From Cryomorphaceae bacterium (GTDB lineage: Bacteria > Bacteroidota > Bacteroidia > Flavobacteriales > BACL11), in contig CATEYX010000039.1 in NCBI GenBank assembly GCA_949511925.1, positions 1 through 45,134 on the forward strand: DNA of 45,134 bases, given 5' to 3'. A program made the position numbers and the translations under genes. The notes under the pieces were generated by a model. It was not told the origin of the DNA. It did no database searches and saw nothing but the letters and a program-made list of their open reading frames with translations. This document shows positions 36,066 to 45,134 of the stretch, piece by piece (position 1 is the stretch's first letter; each line of letters begins with the position of its first letter).

Positions 36066-39000
36066 TTATTTAATAATTGTAATTGGTCCAGTTTGAGGAG
36101 AATCTCCATTTCCTAAATCAATTATGTAGTAATAAGTTCCTACGGGCAACTCTGTCCAATCAAAATCATTATTAGGATAAGATGGACCATCACTTTCAAG
36201 AAGTAATTGTCCCCATCTGTTAAAGACTTTAACAATTGCATTAGGATATCTTTCTAAATCTTGAATATACCATGTATCATTATACCCATCTCCATTCGGA
36301 GATATTGCATCAACAGGAATAACGCCTAAGGTTATATATATTGAACAGTATCCCTTACAAATACCATTTGTAACATATAAATTATACCAGTCAGATTTTT
36401 CAGGTGTATATGTAAATGAACTACTATTACTTAGTGATTCTCCAACAGAATTAGTCCATTCGTATGTGTTAAAATTAACAGGTCCTATTTCTGATAAAGT
36501 AACACTTTGATCCAACAGAATTGTTAACTTATCTGATGAGCATTGTGGATCTAAATCATCAATATTAATTGTTGCAATTATACTGTGAGATCCTCCACAA
36601 TCAGGGTCAGTAATTGTAAGTGTTAATATCTCAATTGGAGAAAATGAACTATCTGTCATTAAAGTTAAATCAGCAGTAGTTGCAACAACAGCTCCGTTAC
36701 TCATAGTCCAAGCATAAGTAAGCCCTAGTTTATCGTCAATATCGATATTAATAGTTTCTCCTAAACAAATACTTGTATTATAGTAATTATAATTATTAGG
36801 TAAGAAAACATTTTTATATCCTAAAAGAGTAATTGTTTCAGATACTTCACATCCATTATCATCAGTAACTATAACAGTATGAGCAGTATTTTCTCCAGCT
36901 GATAATATTTGTTGAGCATTGGAAGATGCTCCACTATTGTCCCAGTCAAAAGAGTAAACAGGCGTTCCTCCTATTGGGTAAACAACTGCATAAGCATCAT
37001 TCAATAAACAAGTTTCATCATAAAAATCAATAGTAATCTCCAAATCATTATCTGGTTCACCAATAAATAAATTACTTGTAGTATATGAACAATTATTATT
37101 ATCAATAACCTTTATAAAATAAATCCCAGTACTTAAACCAGTAAACTCCGCTAATAATTCATTACTAATAGAAGCAACTAGTATACCATTTATATCATAT
37201 AATTCATAATTATATTTACCAGGTATTCCTGGAATTGGAGTTCCTCCAGATCCCATTATTTGAATCTCTCCTGTGCTGCCTCCTTTACATTTTACATCTG
37301 ACTTAACAATATCAGATCCTAATACCGTAAGAATAGACGGTTCAATTAAGTTATAATGAGCAGTATCTGTACAACCATTATTATCTTCAACAAAACAAGT
37401 ATAATTACCTGCGATAACACTACTTAAAGAATTAGTTGTTGTTCCATCTGACCATTCATACGAAGCAATTGGATTTGTACCTCCAATAGTTGTTATACTT
37501 AAATCACCATTCCCTCCATTACATTGAATAGGAGAAGATAAAACAATACTTGCATCAAATTCATCAGGTTGAGTAACAATAAAAGGAATAGAATTTGTTA
37601 CAACACAGCCTGTCATATCTGTTACAGTACAATTATATAGCCCTTGACATAAACCAATTGCTGTTTGATTTGTTTGAGAAAGAATATCATCCCATAAATA
37701 AGTATATGCAGATCCTGAAGAAGCAGGAACACCACCACTAACATTTATATCAACTGATCCGTCACAATCTTCAAAACAATTAAGATTAGTAATCACTGAA
37801 AATGGAATATTAATTTGAAGTGCATTTGCTCCAATAGCAGATGTTAGTGAGCCTGTACAGCCATTTGCATCAGTAGCTACAATAGTATAATCACCTTCAC
37901 AGAGATCATTTATATTATAAGAAATTCCCGACGGAATAATACCATTAACATCACTCCACTGATATGTGTAGTTTAAGCCATTACCTAAACCTACTCCACC
38001 AGCTACTATAGCTGTGATTTCTCCAGTACATGAATCCTGACAGAATACATCTGTGATAATAGGGTTGAAGGTAATTAAATTTGGTTCATTAAATGTAACT
38101 GTCTCCATGTAAGTACAACTATTATTATCAGTTATAGTGAATGTGTAAACACCAGCCAATATACCAGAAGGATTAAATGACCCCAAATTATTAGTAAGTA
38201 ATATACTACCATAATCTAAAGTATATGGTGACAAACCTCCACTAACATTTACAACTGCTTCATCCGTATCGCCATTACATAATATTTGATAATTATTATA
38301 ACTATTAGTCGTAATAGAAACTGTCATTTGAACAGGTTCATTAATAGTAATTTTATAAGAATTTGCACACCCATTAGCATCCCAAATTTCAACATCATAT
38401 ATACCTGCAGCTAGGCCACTAAAAATGTATCCAGTAGGACAAGTGTTAGGATTAGTAGTACATAACCAAGAAGAAAAATGAGGCCCTCCATTAATAGAAT
38501 ATTCGTAAGGTGCAGTTCCACCCATAGGAACTATATTCTGAATATAACCGTCATTAAATCCATTACAACTAACATTATTAAATACAACTGTGTCAATATA
38601 AACTGAATCAAGAGGATTAATCATAAATGTATCTCTATCTAAACAACCTAAATTATCTTCAACTAAAGCAACATAGTTTCCTGAAGAAAGACCTGTAGTT
38701 AAACCAATATTACCCTGCAAAATATTAGCTGGATTAAATTCATCATAAACAGAATATAAATACGGAGTTGGTTGAGGGCCAGTTGCTATAACATCAACAC
38801 TAGCATTATTATAACTAAAACAAGTCATTTGACTTACAATTAAACTGTCAATTGTTATTGAAATAATTGGCTCAGTAAGTTCAACAGAATCTGAAATATA
38901 ACAGCCATTCATATCCCAAATTTCAACTGTATACCAGCCAGCTCTTAATGTATCAGCAAATGCCGTAGTATCATCCATTGAAAGAACAATATCATTAGGA

Positions 39001-42000
39001 TTTATATAAGTAGGTATTGTACTATTAGCATTGTTCCATAAATAAGTATATGTAGGAATAGATCCTGAAACACTTACAGTAGAACTTCCTCTATCTCCAC
39101 CTTTACATAATAAATTAGTTGTATTAAATCCACTAATGATTAATGGCGTTGGCTCTGTTAAATTAATAGAACCAATCGCAATACAACCATTAGGATCGGT
39201 TACAGTAACTGAATAAGGAATCGCCTCTAAACTAACTGCAGTATCAGTAACTGAACCATTAGACCAAAGGTAAGAGTAAGCTGTATTACCTCCAGATACA
39301 TTAACTTGTGCAGCTCCATCAGTTAATCCATCACAAGAGATATTGTTTCCACCAATATAAGTATGAATATCAAATGAATCAATAAGTAAAGAATCTGGTT
39401 GACTAAGAAAAATATCAAATGAATCCAAACAACCATGATCATCAATAACAAATGCTTCATAGTATTTTGATGCTAAACCAGAAAACACAGAATCTATTGA
39501 AGTAGGATTAGTAATTGAAACATCTTGTAACCAATAAGTATAATTACGAGTTCCTCCTATAGCATTAATTGTCAACTCTCCATCTAAACTACCATTACAA
39601 CTAACATTATATCCACCAATATAAGTTAGTGTATCGAAATGAGTAATTTCTAACAAATCTGGTTCTGTTATTATATGAAAACTAGAATCAACACAACCAA
39701 AATTATCTTTTAATCTAATATTAATTATATCTCCTGGACTTAATAAAGAATCAGAAGGAATATATCCTGTTACAAAAGAAGTTAAGTTAAAATCATAAAA
39801 AGTATACGGAAATGATAAACTACCATTTACTGAATCAACTATACCAATGTAAGAACCGTCATGGGCTCCAAAACAACTTACATTAGTAAAAGAACTTGAG
39901 TCTAGAGAAGGGTTTTGTCCATTTTGAATAAAGACAGAATCATTTTTTGTACAACTATTTATATCAGTAATCGTTAAGTAATACATTCCAGAAGTTAATG
40001 AAGAAATGTTTTGGTTAGTAGTACTGAACGGATTTCCATTTGCATCAGAACCATTCCACATATAAGAATGTGCTCCTACACCCCCTAAAGAGGTTAACAG
40101 AATAGAACCAACTGGACTCGTGTACTCGCAACTATCAATTGCAGTAATTGATGTTACCCAACTAATAGAATCCGGAGAGGTAACTTCAATAGAATCAACA
40201 GCTATTGGTAAACAGCTTAAAGAATCTTGAACACTTAAATAGTACATTCCAACTGGCAAACCACTTACTAAATCAGCAGAATTATTAATAATACCGCCTA
40301 AGGAATTTCTCCAAATATAATTATATTGTCCTGAATTACCTCCGAAAATAGTATCTACAAATATTACACCAGTACTATCACCATAACATAATGTTTGAAA
40401 TGAGCTTAAAGTAAATTGCATAGAATCAGGCTGCACAACTGAAACTGCAACCGTGTCATAACAATTAGTAAATAAAGGAGTAATGCCATTAGGACCACCA
40501 AACATGTTAGGACTAACAACAATATTATAATTTCCAGCTGGCAATGAACCTCCTGATTGTAAGAAGTTGTTATTACCAACATCACTAATTGCAATATTTT
40601 GAGGTCCGAGTGGATTTACAGTATAAGCCTCAAATTGATTGTTATTTGGGGATTGTAATTCATTAAATCCATCTGAAACATGAAGAATAATAGAATTTGT
40701 CATATCACCAAAACAAGCTAAATCCAATTGAGATAACGCTAGATCTACTGATGCAACCATACTAACAGAATCGCCAACAGTAATTGGGTAGCTCATACTG
40801 TTACATCCTTGTGAACCTAGAGGGTTTGCATATAGTTCAACACTTAATTCATAACTACCAGAAACTAGACTATCAAAAGTCATAATTGTACTTATATTAG
40901 TGTTTTGCACTAAAGCACCAGAAAAATCATATGAACTATTATAATTAATTAATGTATCGTTATTTGTAAGATTTTCTAAAACAACCTGACTTAACAATAC
41001 ACCATTAGTATTAATAGTAATCTCTCCATTATCAATTCCATTACATGGAACTAAAACATTTATAGGGTCAACTAAAATAAAGGAAGAATCAACAAAAGTT
41101 GAAGCAGTGAAAAAACAACCCATAGCATCTGTTACCGTTACATTATATTGTCCAAAAGATAAATTTTCTATTGTATCGGTACTCGTCAAAGGACCAGAAC
41201 CTACAGGGCCAGTCCAAGTATAGGTATAAGAAAGCGAACCACCACTGACATTAGATACCCATGCTATCCCATTATTTAAGGAGCAATTTTCATTGATAGA
41301 ATCAATATCATAAGTGAATAATGTTGGTTCAAGAAGGATAACATTAGAATCTGCTGCAATACATCCGTTTGCATCAATTGCAGTAATTGCATCTGGGCCA
41401 TTATTTGTATTAAAACCACAAACTCCTGTTGCTTGCACAACATTTGGAGTGGTATTAGTAGTAAAAATTGAATTTGCAATCCAATAATCTATTGAACCTA
41501 CTCCACCAATTGGAGTAACAACTATATCTCCGTCACATACACCTGGGCACGAAACATTAAAAGCATTAGGCTTTAAAACTGGAACTGCTAAAATTGAAAA
41601 TACTTCTGGCTCATAAATAGTAATATTTGAAAATCCTAAACATCCAATTGCATCTAGTATAGTATCAAAATAAGTAATTCCTCCTTCTCCTATTGTTTTT
41701 CCACAATAAGAATCTCTTATAGTATCAACAAAAATGGTAGCACCGCCAATGGAATAAGGAGCACCAGCTCCACCCTGCATATTGTTAATAGTAATCTCAC
41801 CATCACACACAGCATTACAACTAGTCTGAACACCATTGTAATCAAATGCGGTTAAATCAAAAGTAACAGGATCTAAATCAGTTAATGTATCACTAGGTAA
41901 ATTATATTCACAACCATTAACATCTCTAACTCTAATGTTTGTATATATACCATCAGGCAAGCCGTTTAGGACAACAAATGTATTTATGAATGTAATCCAA

Positions 42001-43079
42001 ATAGAGCCCCCGTTTGGAGTGTATTGAAAAGGACCTCCTGATCCTTGAAAAGCAGGGCTTAATGAAACTGTAATCGAACCATCATTGTATCCATCACAAG
42101 TAGGGTTAACGTGTGTTGAAGTTGCTCGTAATTCATTGGGCTCTATAAATGTAAATACTTCACTAATTGTATCACACCCAAATTCATCAACTACAACTAT
42201 TTGATAACTCCCAGACTCTAAGTTAGGAATTGCCATAGGTAATGGCGTAAACGCAATAGTATCAATACCGTTAGGTCCAGACAAAATAATAGTATAATTA
42301 GGGGCAGGCTGAACACTACCACCTGTAATACTAGTAATTGTTATTTCACCATCATCAGCACCAAAACAACTAATAGCAGAAGTTATTTCAGCATCAATTT
42401 TAATAGTGTCAGGAGCTAAAACATCATGTGCTACTGAGACTATTGGGCAATTCGTAGGGCCAGTAGCATCAACAGTATATGTTCCAGCAGCGACTGTTGT
42501 TGGGAATGTATATACTGTATCAAATTGCCCTAAAAGCGTAGGGCCATTAATATTATTACCTAACGCATCATATAACCACACTGTATAAGGTTGAGTATAA
42601 CCAGTTAAGGAAACTGTAACTAAAGCATCTGGTGAATTCCAACAAGATAATGTATCGTCAAAAACGGATAATACTAATGGATCTGGTCCTGCAATAGGCT
42701 GTAACATTGCACTAAAAATACATGGGTCATTTGCAGGAAGACTAAAAAGCTGATTATATGGAGGAGAACATGCTGTATCAACTAATAAAACTCTATACGT
42801 TCCTGGACTTAAATTTACAAAAGAATAAGTTAGTACCTGAGTATTCAAAGCCCACTGCCCAGAATAAACAGAATTAAAATTAGTAAATGCATTCATACTT
42901 TGCAATACAATATTGCATGTAGCATTATTGGGGTTTAAAATATTTACTTGAATATCTGCTGAGCCTCCAGGACAATCGATAAAATCAGTAATAAGAATAT
43001 TATCAATAGTTTGTCCGTTCGTTTTATTGGAAAAAAGTGCAAAGAACACTACACACACAATTAGTAAAAACTTTTTCAT
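36066..43079 (-). CDS. Giant (2337 aa) secreted SprB-repeat protein with C-terminal T9SS type-B (gliding motility-associated) sorting domain
   Basis: Signal peptide; about 23 units with 'SCNGxxDGxxxINxxGG...Y.Y.W...GxYxVxVxDxxGC...EP'; C-terminus 'DAISPNGDGYNDTWYIQDLERYPNAIVKVFNRWGQLLLES...LPVGTYYYIIDLGNG...GPITIIK'. Confidence 0.93.
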   Translation of the reverse strand: MKKFLLIVCVVFFALFSNKTNGQTIDNILITDFIDCPGGSADIQVNILNPNNATCNIVLQSMNAFTNFNSVYSGQWALNTQVLTYSFVNLSPGTYRVLLVDTACSPPYNQLFSLPANDPCIFSAMLQPIAGPDPLVLSVFDDTLSCWNSPDALVTVSLTGYTQPYTVWLYDALGNNINGPTLLGQFDTVYTFPTTVAAGTYTVDATGPTNCPIVSVAHDVLAPDTIKIDAEITSAISCFGADDGEITITSITGGSVQPAPNYTIILSGPNGIDTIAFTPLPMAIPNLESGSYQIVVVDEFGCDTISEVFTFIEPNELRATSTHVNPTCDGYNDGSITVSLSPAFQGSGGPFQYTPNGGSIWITFINTFVVLNGLPDGIYTNIRVRDVNGCEYNLPSDTLTDLDPVTFDLTAFDYNGVQTSCNAVCDGEITINNMQGGAGAPYSIGGATIFVDTIRDSYCGKTIGEGGITYFDTILDAIGCLGFSNITIYEPEVFSILAVPVLKPNAFNVSCPGVCDGDIVVTPIGGVGSIDYWIANSIFTTNTTPNVVQATGVCGFNTNNGPDAITAIDANGCIAADSNVILLEPTLFTYDIDSINENCSLNNGIAWVSNVSGGSLSYTYTWTGPVGSGPLTSTDTIENLSFGQYNVTVTDAMGCFFTASTFVDSSFILVDPINVLVPCNGIDNGEITINTNGVLLSQVVLENLTNNDTLINYNSSYDFSGALVQNTNISTIMTFDSLVSGSYELSVELYANPLGSQGCNSMSYPITVGDSVSMVASVDLALSQLDLACFGDMTNSIILHVSDGFNELQSPNNNQFEAYTVNPLGPQNIAISDVGNNNFLQSGGSLPAGNYNIVVSPNMFGGPNGITPLFTNCYDTVAVSVVQPDSMQFTLSSFQTLCYGDSTGVIFVDTIFGGNSGQYNYIWRNSLGGIINNSADLVSGLPVGMYYLSVQDSLSCLPIAVDSIEVTSPDSISWVTSITAIDSCEYTSPVGSILLTSLGGVGAHSYMWNGSDANGNPFSTTNQNISSLTSGMYYLTITDINSCTKNDSVFIQNGQNPSLDSSSFTNVSCFGAHDGSYIGIVDSVNGSLSFPYTFYDFNLTSFVTGYIPSDSLLSPGDIINIRLKDNFGCVDSSFHIITEPDLLEITHFDTLTYIGGYNVSCNGSLDGELTINAIGGTRNYTYWLQDVSITNPTSIDSVFSGLASKYYEAFVIDDHGCLDSFDIFLSQPDSLLIDSFDIHTYIGGNNISCDGLTDGAAQVNVSGGNTAYSYLWSNGSVTDTAVSLEAIPYSVTVTDPNGCIAIGSINLTEPTPLIISGFNTTNLLCKGGDRGSSTVSVSGSIPTYTYLWNNANSTIPTYINPNDIVLSMDDTTAFADTLRAGWYTVEIWDMNGCYISDSVELTEPIISITIDSLIVSQMTCFSYNNASVDVIATGPQPTPYLYSVYDEFNPANILQGNIGLTTGLSSGNYVALVEDNLGCLDRDTFMINPLDSVYIDTVVFNNVSCNGFNDGYIQNIVPMGGTAPYEYSINGGPHFSSWLCTTNPNTCPTGYIFSGLAAGIYDVEIWDANGCANSYKITINEPVQMTVSITTNSYNNYQILCNGDTDEAVVNVSGGLSPYTLDYGSILLTNNLGSFNPSGILAGVYTFTITDNNSCTYMETVTFNEPNLITFNPIITDVFCQDSCTGEITAIVAGGVGLGNGLNYTYQWSDVNGIIPSGISYNINDLCEGDYTIVATDANGCTGSLTSAIGANALQINIPFSVITNLNCFEDCDGSVDINVSGGVPASSGSAYTYLWDDILSQTNQTAIGLCQGLYNCTVTDMTGCVVTNSIPFIVTQPDEFDASIVLSSPIQCNGGNGDLSITTIGGTNPIASYEWSDGTTTNSLSSVIAGNYTCFVEDNNGCTDTAHYNLIEPSILTVLGSDIVKSDVKCKGGSTGEIQIMGSGGTPIPGIPGKYNYELYDINGILVASISNELLAEFTGLSTGIYFIKVIDNNNCSYTTSNLFIGEPDNDLEITIDFYDETCLLNDAYAVVYPIGGTPVYSFDWDNSGASSNAQQILSAGENTAHTVIVTDDNGCEVSETITLLGYKNVFLPNNYNYYNTSICLGETINIDIDDKLGLTYAWTMSNGAVVATTADLTLMTDSSFSPIEILTLTITDPDCGGSHSIIATINIDDLDPQCSSDKLTILLDQSVTLSEIGPVNFNTYEWTNSVGESLSNSSSFTYTPEKSDWYNLYVTNGICKGYCSIYITLGVIPVDAISPNGDGYNDTWYIQDLERYPNAIVKVFNRWGQLLLESDGPSYPNNDFDWTELPVGTYYYIIDLGNGDSPQTGPITIIK

Positions 43080-43175
43080 AAAAATAGAATTTAATTTAAA
43101 TTTTAATTCTGCGCAAGATACAAATTTTATGATAACAGATAAACAAATGATATATCGAAAAAAACAATATAAAAA

Positions 43176-43195
43176 AAGGAGGTAAATACCTCCTT
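43176..43195 (-). terminator. Rho-independent terminator downstream of the DUF420 gene
   Basis: AAGGAGGT-AAAT-ACCTCCTT, followed on the minus strand by a T run. Confidence 0.8.
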
Positions 43196-43220
43196 AAATT
43201 TTAAATAAAATAACTAATTA

Positions 43221-43754
43221 CTAGTAGTATGGAGACATTAAAATATACACCAGTACTCCTGTAATAGCAACATACATCCAAATCGGAAATGTATACTTCA
43301 CTATTGATTTGTGTTTTTCAATCTCACCTGTCATTCCTCTGTAAATGGAAAAAAGTGCCAAAGGCAAAACAAGAACAGACAAAATAATATGGGAAATAAG
43401 AATGAAAAAGTAGATGTATCTGATCAAACCCTCACCCCCAAAAGGGACTGGTGCATTTGTAAGTTTTGAAGTAACATATGATAACAAAAATACAGATGAT
43501 AGAACAAAAGCTGAAAGCATTGAAATCTTATGTAAATTGGTCTTTTTGTTTTTTATTAGAATAAATCCTGTGAATAGAAGTACTGATGTTGAACCATTCA
43601 AAATAGCATGAAAGAAAGGTAAAGAACTAAAATCAATACTTTCAGATTCTATGTGAAATACATCAGGAAATATCATTAATAAAGCAACTACAATAGGTAT
43701 AATTATTGACAAAGTAATAATTAAAGGAACAAAAAAGGAGTCTTGTTTTTTCAT
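43221..43754 (-). CDS. DUF420 domain-containing membrane protein
   Basis: 'FHAILNGSTSVLLFTGFILIKNKKTNLHKISMLSAFVLSSVFLLSYV', 'YFFILISHIILSVLVLPLALFSIYRG'. Confidence 0.9.
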   Translation of the reverse strand: MKKQDSFFVPLIITLSIIIPIVVALLMIFPDVFHIESESIDFSSLPFFHAILNGSTSVLLFTGFILIKNKKTNLHKISMLSAFVLSSVFLLSYVTSKLTNAPVPFGGEGLIRYIYFFILISHIILSVLVLPLALFSIYRGMTGEIEKHKSIVKYTFPIWMYVAITGVLVYILMSPYY

Positions 43755-43760
43755 ATTTTT

Positions 43761-44660
43761 TTACTGAATTAAAAATTTATCTAACACATAAACGATTTGC
43801 ATTAAAGGCAAATAAACAAAAGAACTTAGCATTAGATTTCGAGCTGTTACATCATCACAATTTTGATATAGTTTTACTGCTTTAAAAGTAAACCAAATCC
43901 CCAACAAAAACACAGTAACTGCCCCATAAACTGATAGGGATAATAAAGGGATTTCCCATAGGAAAGGAACAACAGAAATAACGGTCATAAGCATAGCAGT
44001 AATCACGCCAATAAAAGCTGGATACTTTCCTTTTTCGCCTCCTAACATCATTTTAAAACCTGCTTTTTTATATTCGGCATCTTGCACCCAAGCAATAGCA
44101 ATAAAGTGTGGATATTGCCAAAAAAACTGAATGGCAAAAAGTGTACCTACCGCAATACCAAAATCATCAGTTGCCGCAACAAAACCTAATAAAAACGGAA
44201 TAGCACCTGGGACAGCACCCACAGTAATTGAAAAAGGTGAAATCCTTTTAAGTGGTGTGTACGCTAAAACATACAACACCATAGAAAGCAAACCAAAAGC
44301 ACCTGATTTTGACATCAAACCAAAGAAGCTACCCAGCGGATTAATATGGTTTAAAGCAAAGATACCTAAAGCACCAAGAAGTATTGAGAATATAAATGCT
44401 TGTGTAACCGACAAATTACCTAATGGCAGAGGACGATCAGCAGTTCGCTCCATAAATTTGTCGTGTTCACGCTCGATTACCTGATTAAAACCATTAGCAG
44501 CACCCGTTACCAAGAAACCACCAATAACTAATAAGCTAAAAGTAGTGATATCAAAAGTATCAACTCCTAATAAATAACCAACTATAGCCGAAAAGACAAC
44601 AGTAATTGACAGCTTGAATTTTAAAAGCTGTCCGTAATATTTAAGATTTGAACTCAGAAT
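43761..44660 (-). CDS. ctaB: Protoheme IX farnesyltransferase (heme o synthase); start codon uncertain
   Basis: 'NGFNQVIEREHDKFMERTADRPLP', 'YTPLKRISPFSITVGAVPGAIPFLLGF', 'FWQYPHF'. The frame is open upstream of the 44513 TTG through 'LSSNLKYYGQLLKFKLSITVVFSAIVGYLLGVDTFDITTFSLLVIGGF'; 44660 is an approximate 5' end (ATT). Confidence 0.85.
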   Translation of the reverse strand: MLSSNLKYYGQLLKFKLSITVVFSAIVGYLLGVDTFDITTFSLLVIGGFLVTGAANGFNQVIEREHDKFMERTADRPLPLGNLSVTQAFIFSILLGALGIFALNHINPLGSFFGLMSKSGAFGLLSMVLYVLAYTPLKRISPFSITVGAVPGAIPFLLGFVAATDDFGIAVGTLFAIQFFWQYPHFIAIAWVQDAEYKKAGFKMMLGGEKGKYPAFIGVITAMLMTVISVVPFLWEIPLLSLSVYGAVTVFLLGIWFTFKAVKLYQNCDDVTARNLMLSSFVYLPLMQIVYVLDKFLIQ

Positions 44661-44668
44661 TTTGCTGC

Positions 44669-45085
44669 TTAGCAGATGTTATCGAAACAATCTTTTAAAT
44701 TATCAGCAATCATTTCAGCTGACCTTCCTTCAATATGATGACGCTCGATACAGTGCACTAATTTACCATCCTTAAATACAGCAATGGCTGGTGATGAAGG
44801 AGGAAACGGAGCCATATATTCTCTGGCTTTAGCAACAGCACCAATATCTTGACCTGCAAAGACAGTTGCAAAAGTATCTACTTTTTTATCAAATTGAGTT
44901 GTCATTTTAACGGCCGGACGTGCATTACCTGCTGCACAACCACACACTGAATTCACCATTACTAAAACAGTTCCTTCTTTTTTATCTAATAAATCCGATA
45001 CAGCTTCAGCAGTTTTTAATTCAACAAAACCTACTGAGGTTAAATCTTCACGCATTGGAGCGCACATTTCTTCTGGATAATTCAT
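44669..45085 (-). CDS. BrxA/BrxB family bacilliredoxin
   Basis: 'MVNSVCGCAAGNARPAVKM' CGC motif; 'FPPSSPAIAVFKDGKLVHCIERHHIEGR'. Confidence 0.92.
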   Translation of the reverse strand: MNYPEEMCAPMREDLTSVGFVELKTAEAVSDLLDKKEGTVLVMVNSVCGCAAGNARPAVKMTTQFDKKVDTFATVFAGQDIGAVAKAREYMAPFPPSSPAIAVFKDGKLVHCIERHHIEGRSAEMIADNLKDCFDNIC

Positions 45086-45134
45086 AACAATTAATTTTTG
45101 GTAAAAATACGCTTATTTACCTTTTGTTTTTAAA

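Noticed and set aside
40406-42588. ORFs 40406-40594, 41276-41479 and 42406-42588 within the giant gene
   Set aside because: Alternate-frame readings of the repeat array; compositionally biased (L/Q/V-rich) and unsupported.
36066-43079. Possible CRISPR or DNA tandem repeat array
   Set aside because: Periodicity is at protein level (about 75-110 aa units, diverged DNA), with no identical short repeats separated by unique spacers.
1-45134. Mobile elements, prophage, toxin-antitoxin or anti-phage defence island
   Set aside because: No transposase, integrase, nuclease/toxin pair or tRNA-flanked insertion seen; gene content is core-like.

Overview
AT-rich 45-kb chromosomal window that looks like Bacteroidota, probably Flavobacteriia. 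This is inferred from TAnnTTTG promoter elements, T9SS sorting domains, PorP/SprF and gene content; no database was used. The content is mostly housekeeping: radA 3' end, a tyrosine/homogentisate catabolism cluster (hmgA-hppD-bcp-TPMT facing a FAH-family hydrolase and flavin reductase), Mn/Fe SOD, an ExbB / small membrane protein / ExbD / ExbD operon, dusB, a LolE-type permease, rbfA, an MsbA-like ABC exporter, hflX, paired amidohydrolases, trpS, plsC, gatC, ldcA, metG, a T9SS-tailed esterase, yraN, an S4/pseudouridine-synthase-like protein, an AsmA-like protein, a histidine kinase, msrBA, hemW, a glycosyltransferase, a 7-kb gene for a 2337-aa SprB-repeat T9SS type-B protein with its PorP/SprF partner, DUF420, heme o synthase and a bacilliredoxin. 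I saw no tRNA/rRNA, CRISPR array, transposase or prophage. I did not find a clear-cut new multi-gene system. The best leads are: (i) an RsuA/RluB-type protein whose catalytic Asp is Asn and whose RxVRRMFE-like motif is eroded; (ii) a heme o synthase ORF with no ATG/GTG/TTG start able to give a full-length protein; (iii) several promoter -7 elements only 4-8 nt from the start codon, implying leaderless or near-leaderless mRNAs; (iv) a degenerate-active-degenerate amidohydrolase triplet; (v) an ExbB/ExbD operon with an uncharacterised three-TM subunit; (vi) a MetRS lacking the C-terminal tRNA-binding domain; (vii) the 23-unit SprB-like adhesin plus SprF pair.
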